The notes: a model not told the origin generated them from the letters alone. A DNA stretch of 56,445 nt from Akkermansiaceae bacterium (GCA_903919975.1 CAIXKE010000111.1:1-56445), one strand, 5' to 3'; counted from the stretch's first letter, positions 43,944 to 53,504 are shown. A program made the numbers and translations.

Positions 43944-46001
43944 ATGAACCACTCCATGAAACCGCTCTGCCTGCTCATCTCCGCCCTGCTATCCGTCGCC
44001 AGCGCGACAGCGGCAGAATCCACTCCTCCCGCTGCGTCGCTGCTCAACGGAAACGCCATCCTTGATGCCTACGGACGGGGCGACAACCCATGGTTTCTCA
44101 CGAATATCCCGTTCTTTGACTGCCCGGATAAAGACATTACCGACATATATTACTATCGTTGGTGGAATTACCGCAAAAACATCGTCTGGAATGCCAAATC
44201 GAAGGGCTGGACCATTCACGAAGGCGGTGGTTACGGCATCACGCCCTGTCCTCTGGGGCATCATCTCTATGAAGGCCGCTGGTTGAAAGATCGCGCCTAT
44301 ATCACGGATTACATCGACTTCTGGCTCACTGGTGGAAAAGATCGGCCGCGCGGCAAAGAACATCCGCGCAATTACGCCAACTGGTTGGCGGATGGCTGCT
44401 ACGCTCGCTTTCTTGTGGATTACGATGCCGCTGCGGTCACCGCGCATCTGGGTCATCTCACCGCCAATTATGAGGGCTGGGAGCAGGAGCGTTTCGACGC
44501 GGCCAAGGGTCTCTTCAAATGGATTCCTGATCGCGATGGCATGGAGGCATCACTGGCGGGGTTCGAGCAGGGCGAGGCGGATAAGTTTCAATGGAAGACC
44601 GTCATTTTTGGTGGCGAAGGGTATCGTCCCTCATTGAACAGTTACCTGTACGGTGATGCACGGGCCATCGCCGGCATCGCCGATCTGGCCAGTGACCAAG
44701 ACACGGCCACTGCGTATCGCGCCAAGGCCGAGGCGCTCAAAGCCAACGTCCTGACCAAGCTCTGGGATGCGGACAAGCAGTTCTTTCTGCAGCGCTCTAG
44801 CCGCGACGACCGCTTCGTGAGTGGACGCGAACAGATCGGTTTCTTCCCGTGGGCGTTCCATTTGCCGGATGACACCCAACCCTTAGCCCAGGCCTGGAAA
44901 CAACTGCGCGATCCGCAGGGCTTCGAAGCGAAATATGGTCCTACGACCTTGGAACGTCGCAGTCCTTATTTTCTGCGGCCGTTCGGTCATTCCTGCCTGT
45001 GGAACGGTCCTTCATGGCCCTATTCGACCAGTGTGACCCTGGCGGCGCTGGCCAATCTGCTCAATGACTACCACCAGGACATTGTCACCAAGGCTGACTA
45101 TCTTGCCCTGCTCCAGCAATATGCCGCAACCCAGTATGATCCCGATGGCCAGCCGATGGTGCGCGAAGATCATCATCCGGATGAGAAGCGTTGGTTGGCT
45201 CAGGGGGCGAATTACAACCACTCCCGTTATTGCGACCTGATCATCACTGGCTTGGTCGGTTTGCGCCCGCGCAGCGACAATACCTTGGAAATCAATCCGT
45301 TGGCCCCGGAAACATGGGATTTCTTCTGTCTGGAGAACGTCGCCTACCACGGCCGATTGATCACTATCGTCTACGACCGCACGGGCACCAAATATGGAAA
45401 AGGCGCAGGACTACGGGTGCTGATCGACGGAGTCGAGAGCGCGCGGTCTGAAAAAATCGGAAACCTGCAGGTGCCGTTCAGTTCCCGTGTTCCGCCACCG
45501 CTGCCGCCTAGCCAACCCCCAGCCGCCGCACAGGTGCCGCAAGGTGACCTCGCGCTCAACCACGCTGGCACGGGCTTCCCTGAACCCAGCGCTTCGTTCA
45601 CCTGTCCCACCGACCAAGTTTGGCAAGCGATCGACGGTCAGGTCCAGGTCAGAGATGAGCCACGCAATCGTTGGACCTGCTATGGGACCAAGGATTCCTC
45701 CGATTGGTTGGCGATCGACCTCGGCACGGAACAGAAAATCGACCGCGCCGTGCTGTATTTCTACGATGATGGTGCAGGCGTTCGCGTGCCCCAATCGTGG
45801 ACGCTGCAATACTGGAAAGACACCACCTGGGTGGACTGCCCAGGAGTGCATAAACAATCGACTGGAATCATTGAGACGCTGACCTTTCCCCCGCTCCTCG
45901 GACGAAAATTCCGGGCGGTATTCATCCATCAAAAAGGTTCGGCGAGCGGCGTGACCGAATTCGCACTCTATGCCCCAGCCCCATCAATTCCAAAGCCATA
46001 A
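43944..46001 (+). CDS. MGH1-like (alpha/alpha)6 glycoside hydrolase with discoidin domain
   Basis: The exported product has 685 residues. The signal peptide follows ATG 43944 or 43956 (MKPLCLLISALLSVASATAA). Residues ~40-500 form an (alpha/alpha)6 barrel of the MGH1/GH63-like group, with WLADGCYARFLVDYDAA, ERFDAAKGLFKWIPDRDGME and HSCLWNGPSWPYSTSVTLAA; the Asp/Glu of the latter two segments are candidate catalytic residues. A proline-rich linker (PPPLPPSQPPAAA) leads to a C-terminal F5/8 type C-like module (~545-685, SDWLAIDLGTEQKIDRAVLY). The substrate is unknown. The 5' border is an ISL3 remnant, so its native promoter may have been replaced. Confidence 0.82.
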   Translation: MNHSMKPLCLLISALLSVASATAAESTPPAASLLNGNAILDAYGRGDNPWFLTNIPFFDCPDKDITDIYYYRWWNYRKNIVWNAKSKGWTIHEGGGYGITPCPLGHHLYEGRWLKDRAYITDYIDFWLTGGKDRPRGKEHPRNYANWLADGCYARFLVDYDAAAVTAHLGHLTANYEGWEQERFDAAKGLFKWIPDRDGMEASLAGFEQGEADKFQWKTVIFGGEGYRPSLNSYLYGDARAIAGIADLASDQDTATAYRAKAEALKANVLTKLWDADKQFFLQRSSRDDRFVSGREQIGFFPWAFHLPDDTQPLAQAWKQLRDPQGFEAKYGPTTLERRSPYFLRPFGHSCLWNGPSWPYSTSVTLAALANLLNDYHQDIVTKADYLALLQQYAATQYDPDGQPMVREDHHPDEKRWLAQGANYNHSRYCDLIITGLVGLRPRSDNTLEINPLAPETWDFFCLENVAYHGRLITIVYDRTGTKYGKGAGLRVLIDGVESARSEKIGNLQVPFSSRVPPPLPPSQPPAAAQVPQGDLALNHAGTGFPEPSASFTCPTDQVWQAIDGQVQVRDEPRNRWTCYGTKDSSDWLAIDLGTEQKIDRAVLYFYDDGAGVRVPQSWTLQYWKDTTWVDCPGVHKQSTGIIETLTFPPLLGRKFRAVFIHQKGSASGVTEFALYAPAPSIPKP

Positions 46002-46152
46002 GCGGCTTTTGCTGCCTCTACCCGGCCCTGCAGAGTATGACTTTTTGAAAAATTCAGCTCTTCCGAAATCCCAGTGAGGTAGATCCACCGCTACAAAATT
46101 TACGCCTATGAGCGATACGTAGACCGAGTTCACGCGGCGTGAGTGGGTATGA

Positions 46153-46195
46153 ACCGACAACATCGGTTACAAACTGACCGGGAACATCGGTTACA
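46153..46195. repeat. Tandem 24-bp transposase-end-like repeat
   Basis: ACCGACAACATCGGTTACA (46153-46171) recurs as ACCGGGAACATCGGTTACA (46177-46195). Each has an internal ACCG...CGGT dyad. Such paired motifs are typical of transposase binding sites at the ends of IS481/IS21-like elements. The adjacent transposase is ISL3-type, so this is likely the end of another, lost element. Confidence 0.55.
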
Positions 46196-46232
46196 CATTA
46201 ACGGCTGTCTGTGGAATCCGGTGGTTTTTCCT

Positions 46233-47103
46233 TCAAGCGATGGAGAGGTCGAGTTTGCCAAGAAAGAACAAGACCCGGATGCGAAGGGCGGCGAACGTCC
46301 GCAACCCCCTCGCATTCGCGATGATTCGGGCAACCAGTGAATTCATCCCTTCGGAAGCGGCGTTGGTGATCCGGTGCTTCAGATAGTTCAGCAGTCCCCA
46401 GAGCCGATTCTCCAACATTCTAGAGACCTTCTTTACCGGTTCGCGGTTGGAGCCGTTCACTTGCTTGCACCAGTCTTTGAAGAACTTCACCGCGGATCCC
46501 TCATAGATATAATCCCAAAATCCGGAGAAGCTTTCCTTAAATCTCCATGCCTTGCTGGTTTCCAGATTGGCGTTGTAGAGGCTTTGGAATGTGGGTTCGC
46601 AACGCAGGTCGGGGAAATTGCGCAGCCAGTCGAACTTGCTGTTCTTCAGAGTCTCGTCGCCCTCTTTCATCAAGGCCCGGTGCTCCGCCTTGCGCACGTC
46701 ATCGACGGCCTTGTTCAGGTAGGCGCTGATGTGGAACTTGTCATGGACGATGTCAGCGTTAGGCAGCATCAGGTTGACTGCTTTCTCAAATGCAGCCCAC
46801 ATGTCCATCGCCACCGCCTTGACGCCGAGTCGCTGCTCGCCAGTCAGCGTGTCTAGCAATTCCAGCGCGTTGTCCGTCTTGCGGCCCTCTACCAGATCCC
46901 AGACACGGTTGTTGTCCAAGTCATTGAGAATGCTCGCGTAAACATGGCCGCGCCGGAAGCTCTTCTCGTCAATCCCCGCGTGTTCTCGCCGGAGCAAGCC
47001 CCGCTCCACGGCCGCCTTCATGATGTTGTTAACCGTCTGCCAGTCCAAGCGCATGATTTCAGCCACCTTGGTGACATTGCCGCAAGCCTGCAGCCAGATG
47101 ATG
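46233..47103 (-). pseudogene. ISL3-family transposase, N-terminally truncated
   Basis: The minus strand encodes the DDE domain of an ISL3 transposase: LQACGNVTKVAEIMRLDWQT (helix-turn-helix), GIDEKSFRRGHVYASIL, VAMDMWAAFEKAV, IVHDKFHISAYLNKAVDDV and ITNAASEGMNSLVARIIA. The open frame extends to 47276, but residues beyond ~47103 are the antisense of the plus-strand remnant and not transposase. The zinc-binding N-terminus is missing, so it is unlikely to be active. The gene is joined head to head with another ISL3 remnant. Confidence 0.85.
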
Positions 47104-47589
47104 AACCTTAACGCTGCCCTTGATGAAATCCGGCGCGCCGAGTGGCACAAGGCGAGGAAAGAGGACAAGCGCGTCATCAAAGGCAGCCGCTTTCTGGTGC
47201 TGGCAGGAAGGGAGAACCTCAGCCGAGATGGAGAACAGCGCTTGGAGCGACTTGTAGAGCTCAACAGCCAACTCACCCGCGCCTACCTACTCAAGGAGGA
47301 CTTTCGCGGGATCTACCAAACCACGCACACGCCGGAACAGGCACAATCCTGTCTTAGTGATTGGTGCGCGGCGGCCTTGGCCTCTGGGCTGCAACCGATC
47401 TGTCGCTTCGCTAGGGGATTACTGAGAGACGTGAAGGGCTTCACCGCCTACTTCAAACACCGTATCACCTCCGGCCCCATCGAGGCATTCAATAACCAGA
47501 TGGCCAGATTTATCCACCGCTCGTGTGGCATCACCAATCTCGACTATCTGTTCCTCAAAATGAGAGCGCAATCACTCCAGCAAAGCTGA
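47104..47589 (+). pseudogene. ISL3-family transposase C-terminal half, opposite orientation
   Basis: The plus strand starts within the DDE domain at LNAALDEIRRAEWHKARKED (aligned with LNKAVDDVRKAE of the minus-strand copy) and continues to YFKHRITSGPIEAFNNQMAR and LDYLFLKMRAQSLQQS. The N-terminal half is missing. It has clearly different residues from the minus-strand remnant, so two distinct ISL3 elements recombined here. Confidence 0.85.
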
Positions 47590-47675
47590 CGGAGAGCCAT
47601 AAATCTGTGCTTTTCACCGGGAAAGTCTTGCCGACCCCGGACACTTGCCGCAAGAATTTCCACGGAATTCCATCA

Positions 47676-47843
47676 AGAGTCAAATTTGGAATCTTCATTC
47701 ACTGGGGCGTATACTCAGTTCCAGCCTATAGTCCTACAGTTCGAGACAAGGTAGGAATATACGACCGTTATGCCGAATGGTACTGGGATCGTTTGGAAAA
47801 ACCCTCTAAAACGCAGTGGGTATTCAAAGTGAAGTTACAATAA
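47676..47843 (+). pseudogene. GH29 alpha-L-fucosidase fragment
   Basis: The frame reads VKFGIFIHWGVYSVPAYSPT then YDRYAEWYWDRLEKP, the beginning of a GH29 catalytic domain (compare FGMFIHWG in the two intact fucosidases), and then ends. The signal peptide and the catalytic residues are absent. It lies directly after the ISL3 remnant that apparently removed its 5' end. Confidence 0.75.
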
Positions 47844-47862
47844 ATCGGACAGGAACTATTTT

Positions 47863-48108
47863 ATGAACTTAACTAAACTTGGACTATTGCCTCTGCTGCT
47901 GGTCAGCACATCGGCGCTCGCTACGGAGGCCCCCAAACGAACCTGCTCCCAAGGACCCGCAAAGAACTACAACAAACCTGACAAAATACTGGCAACGAAA
48001 AGGAGGTCACTTTACCACCTCGTTTTTCAACATCTACGCCCGCCGCTTGTGACGCGAGTCGGACAGATCGGAAAGCGCATCGCCGACACTTTAACCGTTT
48101 GTCACTAA
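47863..48108 (+). pseudogene. Truncated gene start with signal peptide
   Basis: An 81-residue ORF begins with a good signal peptide (MNLTKLGLLPLLLVSTSALA) and then loses any recognisable domain (RTCSQGPAKNYNKPDKILAT). It looks like the 5' end of a lost secreted-enzyme gene, fused to unrelated sequence. It could be expressed as a small exported peptide, but nothing supports that. Confidence 0.45.
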
Positions 48109-48121
48109 CAATCAGAACACC

Positions 48122-49258
48122 ATGAAAACCACAGTCGCCCTAACCGCCTTGTCGCTCGCCCTAACCGCCTGCAGCAAACAAACCGAAACCAGCGCCACAA
48201 CCGGAGTGAAACAGGAAATCTACGGCAAGATGCCCGATGGCCGCGAAGTCGGGATTTTTACTCTGACCAACAAGAATGGCCTCAAGGCCCGCGTCACCGA
48301 ATACGGTGCCATCCTCGTCTCGATGGAGAGCCCCGATAAGTCCGGCAAGACCGCCGACATCACCCACGGCTATGACACCCTCGAGGGCTGGCTCACCAAC
48401 ACTTCCTACTTTGGATCCACCGTCGGCCGCTTCGGCAACCGCATCAAGGACGGCAGCTTCACCCTCGACGGCAAGGAATACACCCTCGCCACCAACAACG
48501 ACCCCGGTGGCATTCCCTGCCACCTCCACGGCGGAATCAAGGGCTTTGACAAGGTCCTCTGGTCCGGCAAGCCCACCGACTCCAACGGTGTCGAGTTCGC
48601 CTACGTCTCCAAGGACGGAGAGGAAGGCTACCCCGGAAACCTCACCGTCAGGGTCACCTATACCCTCAGCGACGACAATGAGCTGAAATGGGAGGTCCAG
48701 GCCACCACCGACGCGCCCACCATTCTCAACGTCGTCCATCACTCCTACTGGAATCTCTCGGGCGACCCGAACACCTCCATCAACGACCATATTCTCACCC
48801 TCAACGCTCCAACCTACCTGCCGACCGACGCCGGACTCATTCCCACCGGTGGGATCGCCCAGGTCGCGGGTACGCCGATGGATTTCACCAAACCGACAGC
48901 CATCGGCGAGCGCGTCGCGGCCGACTTCGAGGCTCTCAAGTTCGGCGGCGGTTACGACCACGCCTGGGTGCTGGAAAAAGGCGAGGGCATCCGTCTCGCC
49001 GCGAAACTCAGGGATCCGAAGTCCGGCCGCGTGATGGAAATCTCCACCGACCAACCCGCCATCCAGTTCTACGGTGGCAATTTTCTCGACGGCACCGTCG
49101 CCGGCAAGGGCGGTGTCAAATACCCCCACCGCACCGCCCTCTGTCTCGAGACCGAGGGGTTTCCGGACGCTCCTAACAAATCGAATTTCCCGTCCAGCGT
49201 CCTCCGCCCCGGCGAAACCTACCGCCACACCATGATCCACAAGTTCTCAGCCGAGTGA
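48122..49258 (+). CDS. galM: Aldose 1-epimerase (mutarotase), lipoprotein
   Basis: This enzyme interconverts alpha and beta anomers of aldoses, speeding use of sugars released by the surrounding glycosidases. The 378-residue product has a lipoprotein signal peptide (MKTTVALTALSLALTAC, lipobox LTAC) and should be anchored in the periplasm. The galactose mutarotase-like fold is clear: STVGRFGNRIKDGSF, CHLHGGIKGFDKVLW, NVVHHSYWNLSGDP, GGYDHAWVLEKG, IQFYGGNFLDG and ALCLETEGFPDAPN. His in HGG and HHSYWNL and Glu in LETEGFPD are the expected catalytic residues. Sequence and codon use resemble core genes. No operator-like site lies directly before it. Confidence 0.94.
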   Translation: MKTTVALTALSLALTACSKQTETSATTGVKQEIYGKMPDGREVGIFTLTNKNGLKARVTEYGAILVSMESPDKSGKTADITHGYDTLEGWLTNTSYFGSTVGRFGNRIKDGSFTLDGKEYTLATNNDPGGIPCHLHGGIKGFDKVLWSGKPTDSNGVEFAYVSKDGEEGYPGNLTVRVTYTLSDDNELKWEVQATTDAPTILNVVHHSYWNLSGDPNTSINDHILTLNAPTYLPTDAGLIPTGGIAQVAGTPMDFTKPTAIGERVAADFEALKFGGGYDHAWVLEKGEGIRLAAKLRDPKSGRVMEISTDQPAIQFYGGNFLDGTVAGKGGVKYPHRTALCLETEGFPDAPNKSNFPSSVLRPGETYRHTMIHKFSAE

Positions 49259-49281
49259 ACTGAACCTGATCCCGCATTCCC

Positions 49282-50051
49282 ATGACCCGTTTCCCCATCG
49301 CTCTCCGGGCATTCTCCCTGCGGGCGTTGCCGGGCACTGCCTTGAACCCGGTCATGAAAGCCGTGCTTGCCGCACTCTCGCTCTGCGCCGTCTCGTCCGC
49401 TGCGGACCCTCTGCCCGTCCGCATGAGCGAGTGATCGCCCTGCGTCATCTCCCATCCTCTGAGGAACCAAACAATCCACCGAACGGGTCACAAGTGAAAC
49501 CAAACGCCCTTCAAGGCTGGAGTTACTTCGGCCACCACCAATTCATCGACTTCCGGGAAAACGGCCTTCATTTGGGAATCCGACCGCAGGAAGCGATCAA
49601 CGACTACCGCAGCGGGGAAAAAATCGTCCTCGACGGACCCGTTCCCGACGACTTTACCGCCGCCGTTACCATCGACTTCCGCGGCAACCAGAGTGCCGGC
49701 GACGCCGGCATCCTGTTCCGAACCAGCTCCCCCTCGGTCGGATACAACGCCCAGCGCGGCTACTTCGCCGGCATCATCCCCCGAGCCCAGATCGTCATCC
49801 TCGGCATGACCGACGGCTCGACATGGACTGAACTCGCACGCATCCCCGCTGACATCGATTCCACGCTGCCCCAGCGCCTGCAGGTCACGTGTGCCGGTCC
49901 CAAGATCACCATTCAACACAACGGCAAACCCGCCCTCAGTCACATCGGAAAAACCTTCCCCCACGGCTCCCTTGGCCTCCGCGTCGTCGATTCCCACGCC
50001 ATCTTCTCGGATGTCACAATCACCCACCCTTTGGTGGGTCAAAATCGATGA
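49282..50051 (+). pseudogene. Frameshifted DUF1080-like (3-keto-disaccharide hydrolase domain) protein
   Basis: The first frame (49282-49434) encodes a signal peptide (MKAVLAALSLCAVSSAADP) and ends at TGA. An overlapping frame (GTG 49431-50051, 206 residues) gives a jelly-roll domain with LQGWSYFGHHQFIDFRENGL, VTIDFRGNQSAGDAGILFR, YFAGIIPRAQIVILGMTDGS and LTVTCAG-like strands. The fold resembles DUF1080/LamG-type domains found in secreted Verrucomicrobial and planctomycete enzymes. The frame change between signal peptide and domain suggests a broken gene, though the GTG ORF could be translated on its own. Family assignment is tentative. Confidence 0.5.
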
Positions 50052-50377
50052 AATCGGAACCTGGTAGGCTATTTCATCCATTCGGATGGCGCTGATTGCA
50101 TTGGGCCTGCGACTCTTGGCCAGCAGGCCGGCATCTGGGGGCACTGCTTTGGGTGCTTCCAATTGACGTTCCGGAATCGCAGGAGCTATAACCCGGGAAC
50201 GCATGTTTGTTTCTTCATCCCGCGACAAGTCCGATAATTCCCGGGCACGGCATCCCCTCGAAATCCAATCTTGAAATCGGTAGGCGGACCGTCAGATTCT
50301 GGGAGAATGCCCTTAAAAGTCAGTCACCCCGTCAGCACCCCTACATTGTCCATTCATAGCAGAACCATTGTCAGTGT
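50052..50377. other. Intergenic, no gene seen
   Basis: I find no supported gene. Open frames here (e.g. minus strand from 50228) have no recognisable domain and overlap the real plus-strand coding region. The stretch ends at the left inverted repeat of the RAYT unit. Confidence 0.5.
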
Positions 50378-51524
50378 GGGGTCAGTGTGCAAATCTTGAC
50401 AAAATGCCTGTCAGGTTCCGGCATTCTTGGCCATTTTGAGAAATTTCTGCATCTCAGGAGACAGTTTGGCTTGCTTCTTCGCTTGATTGCACCGTCGGAG
50501 TTGCTGGCTCACGTTCGCCGCGCTGCGCATCGACAGCTTTTTGGCGATCCACTCCTGCGAAACCGTCGTCCGCTTCCAGAGGAGCTCCGCCATGGCCAGT
50601 TTCCGCGGATCGGATCCCTTGAGTCCCGGAAGATCCCTCTCCATGAGGCCCGCCGCTTTAAGACCCTCTGCCAGCCATCGCTTCGCCTGTTCCTCGCTGT
50701 GCGCCGCGGCCTGCGGCGTTTTTCGATAGGCCCGCGACGATCTCTTCCGCTCCTTCATCAGTTTTTCCGAAAGCTTACGCAGCTTGTCGGCGAACTCCTG
50801 GCTTCCCCAATACCAACCGCGCCGCAAATGGCTGCACCGGGCATCCACATCCTCCACAAGCACCGGCATCCCGCACTTCTCAATCTCCTCCTCCACCGCG
50901 CGGCGGTCCAGGCGCTCCACCACCCGCCGCCGACCGGCCACCGTGTCCGGTAGATCGAATCGTTCCAGTCCCTTCTCGGCCGCCAACCATTGCGGGCGCT
51001 TCCCGGGCGGCAAGGCCCAACCGCCCGCCAAGCTGCTCCACGGATAGTCCAACACGCTATGGCCCTTCTTCGGCACAACCAAACGCGCCCGGACCGGGTT
51101 CAGGTGAATATAGTCGGCCAGCGTCCGGTAGTGATAAGTGTCCGCCCCATCCACCACGACCGCCTTGTAGCGGTCGCCAAACAGTCGGCCCCATGCCTGA
51201 TGCCGGACGTTGTAGCGGCGGGTGACGGTGTTCTGCAACCAGCTCATTCCGGCCACCAGGTTGGCTTCGGGCGTCTCGATGAAAAGATGGTAGTGATTTC
51301 CCATCAGCACCCAGGCGTGCACCCGCCAACCGGTCATCGCACAGGCCTCCGAGAGGGTGGCGAGGAAGAATCGGCGGTCGTCATCGTCATGGAAAATCGT
51401 TTCACGCCGGTTGCCACGCGCCATCACATGGTAAAAGGCACCGGGAAATTCGATTCGCAGACTGCGCGGCATGCCGAGACCGTAGGCGAGAGCAAAATTT
51501 TGTCAAGATTTGCACACTGACCCC
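50378..51524. mobile_element. RAYT unit bounded by perfect 28-bp inverted repeats
   Basis: Bases 50378-50405 (starting GGGGTCAGTGTGCAAATC) are the exact reverse complement of 51497-51524. They enclose the RAYT gene, whose coding ends are 6 and 25 bases inside. Outside the right end, TGACCCCAGTTTTC occurs again at ~51543, so REP-like copies are clustered. RAYTs usually mobilise REP palindromes rather than having classical terminal repeats, so this layout suggests a composite unit. Confidence 0.75.
50411..51472 (-). CDS. REP-associated tyrosine transposase (RAYT), Y1 HUH family
   Basis: This is a 353-residue single-strand DNA transposase-like enzyme. The N-terminal Y1 domain begins MPRSLRIEFPGAFYHVMARG and has the HUH pair in GNHYHLFIETP (about residues 58-67) with a candidate catalytic Tyr in ARLVVPKKGHS-adjacent region (YIHLNPVRA). 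The C-terminal half is helical and basic (KERKRSSRAYRKTPQAAA, then VSQEWIAKKLSMRSAANVS), a DnaA-like or helix-turn-helix tail seen in group 2/3 RAYTs. The frame is intact, so it may be functional. The start is the ATG at 51472. Confidence 0.9.
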   Translation of the reverse strand: MPRSLRIEFPGAFYHVMARGNRRETIFHDDDDRRFFLATLSEACAMTGWRVHAWVLMGNHYHLFIETPEANLVAGMSWLQNTVTRRYNVRHQAWGRLFGDRYKAVVVDGADTYHYRTLADYIHLNPVRARLVVPKKGHSVLDYPWSSLAGGWALPPGKRPQWLAAEKGLERFDLPDTVAGRRRVVERLDRRAVEEEIEKCGMPVLVEDVDARCSHLRRGWYWGSQEFADKLRKLSEKLMKERKRSSRAYRKTPQAAAHSEEQAKRWLAEGLKAAGLMERDLPGLKGSDPRKLAMAELLWKRTTVSQEWIAKKLSMRSAANVSQQLRRCNQAKKQAKLSPEMQKFLKMAKNAGT

Positions 51525-51557
51525 AGTTTTCCCAGTTTTCACTGACCCCAGTTTTCA

Positions 51558-52043
51558 TACGATGACGGGCTTCACCCGTTAGTGCGGCGCGTTTGGTCGC
51601 TGAAAGGCGTGAGGGTGGTCACGCCGGTGGAGCGCCGCTTTGAATGGGGTTATCTATTCGGTGCACTCGAAGTGGGTGGTGGCGCTAGCGAGTTCCTGTT
51701 CTCGCCGACGGTCAACAAGGAGGCTGATGTGCATTTTCTTCAACAGATCGCTGCGAGCGATGAGGACGCGATGCATGTGGTCATCGGGGACGGCGCGGGA
51801 TTCCATCACCGCAATGGAGGCGGCGAGCTACCCGCAAACCTCAAGATCATCACCCTGCCGGCCTACAGCCCCGAACTCAATCCGGTCGAAAAGTTCTGGG
51901 ATATCGTCAAGGATACGATCTGCAATACGCCTTGGCCGACACTCGAAGCCCTCGAAGAAAAGATCACAACGACCCTCCGCAAATACTGGGAGGATACCAG
52001 CCGAGTCCTGTCCTTGTTTTCGAACAGCTACCTGCGTTCCTAA
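51558..52043 (+). pseudogene. IS630-family transposase C-terminal remnant
   Basis: The frame from about 51558 (YDDGLHPLVRRVWSLKG) to 52043 carries the DDE core of an IS630/Tc1-like transposase: the first acid is near DDG, then VIGDGAGFHH (second Asp) and LPAYSPELNPVEKFWDIVKD (Glu). The N-terminal helix-turn-helix is absent: the frame begins just 34 bases right of the RAYT inverted repeat. A GTG at 51582 gives an open 153-residue ORF. Confidence 0.82.
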
Positions 52044-52363
52044 CTAAACGGTTCGAAGAAACATCCATGCCTAGTTTATTAAGCTAGATAGTATTAGATG
52101 TTCATACGCGCGTATCTGCCGCGCATCTTTGCAGTGTATTCTTCGATGCTTTTTCCACTCATGGACATGGCTGGCGCCATGGTCTCCTTATTGATGAGGC
52201 AACGGGACCCTATCCGACAAACCGGGAAACTTTTTCGGTGTCCGCTTCAATGAGGCAACACGCCCGCTGAGATCCCCCAAACAGTGGATGGTAGAGTCTG
52301 AGATTTCCTGTCACACCACTTTGTGACGACTCACGTCATGCAGCAGAACCAAGAACCACCATT
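52044..52363. other. Intergenic region carrying operator-like site H
   Basis: No gene is seen. TGATGAGGCAAC and CAATGAGGCAAC occur near 52,193 and 52,250 as a short direct repeat (GATGAGGCAAC / AATGAGGCAAC). Site H lies near its right end, before the propeller glycosidase. Confidence 0.5.
52272..52289 (+). promoter_or_regulatory. Candidate operator, site H
   Basis: ATCCCCCAAACAGTGGAT matches the motif at both ends and in the AAAC core. It is 74 bases before the gene at 52364, the same distance as site B before its fucosidase. Confidence 0.55.
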
Positions 52364-53452
52364 ATGAAACCAATTAATTACAAAGCCATCGCCCTAGCCA
52401 TTTGCGCTGCCTATTGCGTTGCAGAAGCAGGGGCGCAGGAAATCGATCGTGACACTCTGGATAAGTGGTCGGCCCCCTATCGCGGCTGGCACTACTATCC
52501 CGAGCCGGTGATTCCTTCTGTCCCGAACATTCCTGGACATGAGGAGTTTATCAATGTCGACGTGCCCTGTGTGTACCAATTGCCGGGGCAAGCTGATAAT
52601 TGGTACATGAGCTTCATTGGCTTCAACGGCAAGGGCTACAATTCTTTCGTGGCCGAGAGCACAGATTTGGTACATTGGACCAATCCCCGGCTGGCGATGG
52701 GCTTCGGCAAAGAGGGCGAGTTCGATCATGGCGGCTGTGTGATTGGCGCCTTCCTCTACGAGTCTTACGATGTTAAAGCGCCGCGGGTCCTCAAAAAGCG
52801 CGACGGCAAGTTTTGGACCTTGTATGGCGCTTACCCGAAACAGGGCAACTACGAGCTTCGTCCCGGCTACGAAGGCGTGGCGGCAAGCGAGGATGGCCTG
52901 AGCTGGCGGCGCGCAAAGGACACTTACATCCTTTCTGTGCATGATGCCGACTGCGGGAAATGGGAAGAATCCTGCATTTATCAGCCATGGCTGGTAGAGC
53001 ACGAAGGAAAGTTCTTCAATTTCTACAATGCCGCCATAGGCGGACTCGAACAGACGGGCGGCGCAAGCTCCGACAACCTCTTGGATTGGAAACGCTTCAA
53101 AAACAACCCCATCGTGAAAGTCCGCCCAGACCACTATGATAATCAATTCGCCGCCGACCCAAAGGTGTTCCGCGACGGCGACCACTGGGTGATGTTCTAT
53201 TTTGGCTTATGCAAAGAGAAGCGAGCCCATATCATGGTTGCGTTTTCGCGCGATCTTGAGAACTGGACGTCGCACCCGGAGCCACTCTACAAGGCGGGCG
53301 GACATCCAGGGGGGCTGGACGGTCAATACGCACACAAAATCTCGCTGGTGCACAATCCGAAGAACGACACTTTCTACATGCATTACTGTGCCGTCGGAAA
53401 CAAAGGCCGCTGCATCGGGCTGATTACCAGCAAGCCATTGGCTAAAGAGTAA
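52364..53452 (+). CDS. Secreted five-bladed beta-propeller glycoside hydrolase (GH43/GH117-like)
   Basis: This is a 362-residue exported protein (signal peptide MKPINYKAIALAICAAYCVA). The rest is repeats of the propeller type, with D-x-x-x-W patterns typical of GH43/GH62/GH117/GH130-like enzymes: NWYMSFIGFNGKGYNSFVAE, STDLVHWTNP, YEGVAASEDGLSWRRAKD, ASSDNLLDWKRFKNN, FAADPKVFRDGDHWVMFY and FSRDLENWTSHPEPLY. The acid residues at the blade centres (e.g. Asp in FAADPKV) are candidate catalytic residues. The GH family cannot be fixed by eye. Site H lies 74 bases upstream, as for other enzymes of the set. Confidence 0.8.
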   Translation: MKPINYKAIALAICAAYCVAEAGAQEIDRDTLDKWSAPYRGWHYYPEPVIPSVPNIPGHEEFINVDVPCVYQLPGQADNWYMSFIGFNGKGYNSFVAESTDLVHWTNPRLAMGFGKEGEFDHGGCVIGAFLYESYDVKAPRVLKKRDGKFWTLYGAYPKQGNYELRPGYEGVAASEDGLSWRRAKDTYILSVHDADCGKWEESCIYQPWLVEHEGKFFNFYNAAIGGLEQTGGASSDNLLDWKRFKNNPIVKVRPDHYDNQFAADPKVFRDGDHWVMFYFGLCKEKRAHIMVAFSRDLENWTSHPEPLYKAGGHPGGLDGQYAHKISLVHNPKNDTFYMHYCAVGNKGRCIGLITSKPLAKE

Positions 53453-53504
53453 AAGTAGCGACTGGCACCTGAAACGGAGGGTGTCAGTAATTTTTGTCGG
53501 GGCC

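Noticed and set aside
48161..49240. 359-residue minus-strand ORF opposite galM
   Set aside because: Composition (Val/Gly/Asp repeats) and complete overlap with a clear aldose epimerase mark it as a shadow.
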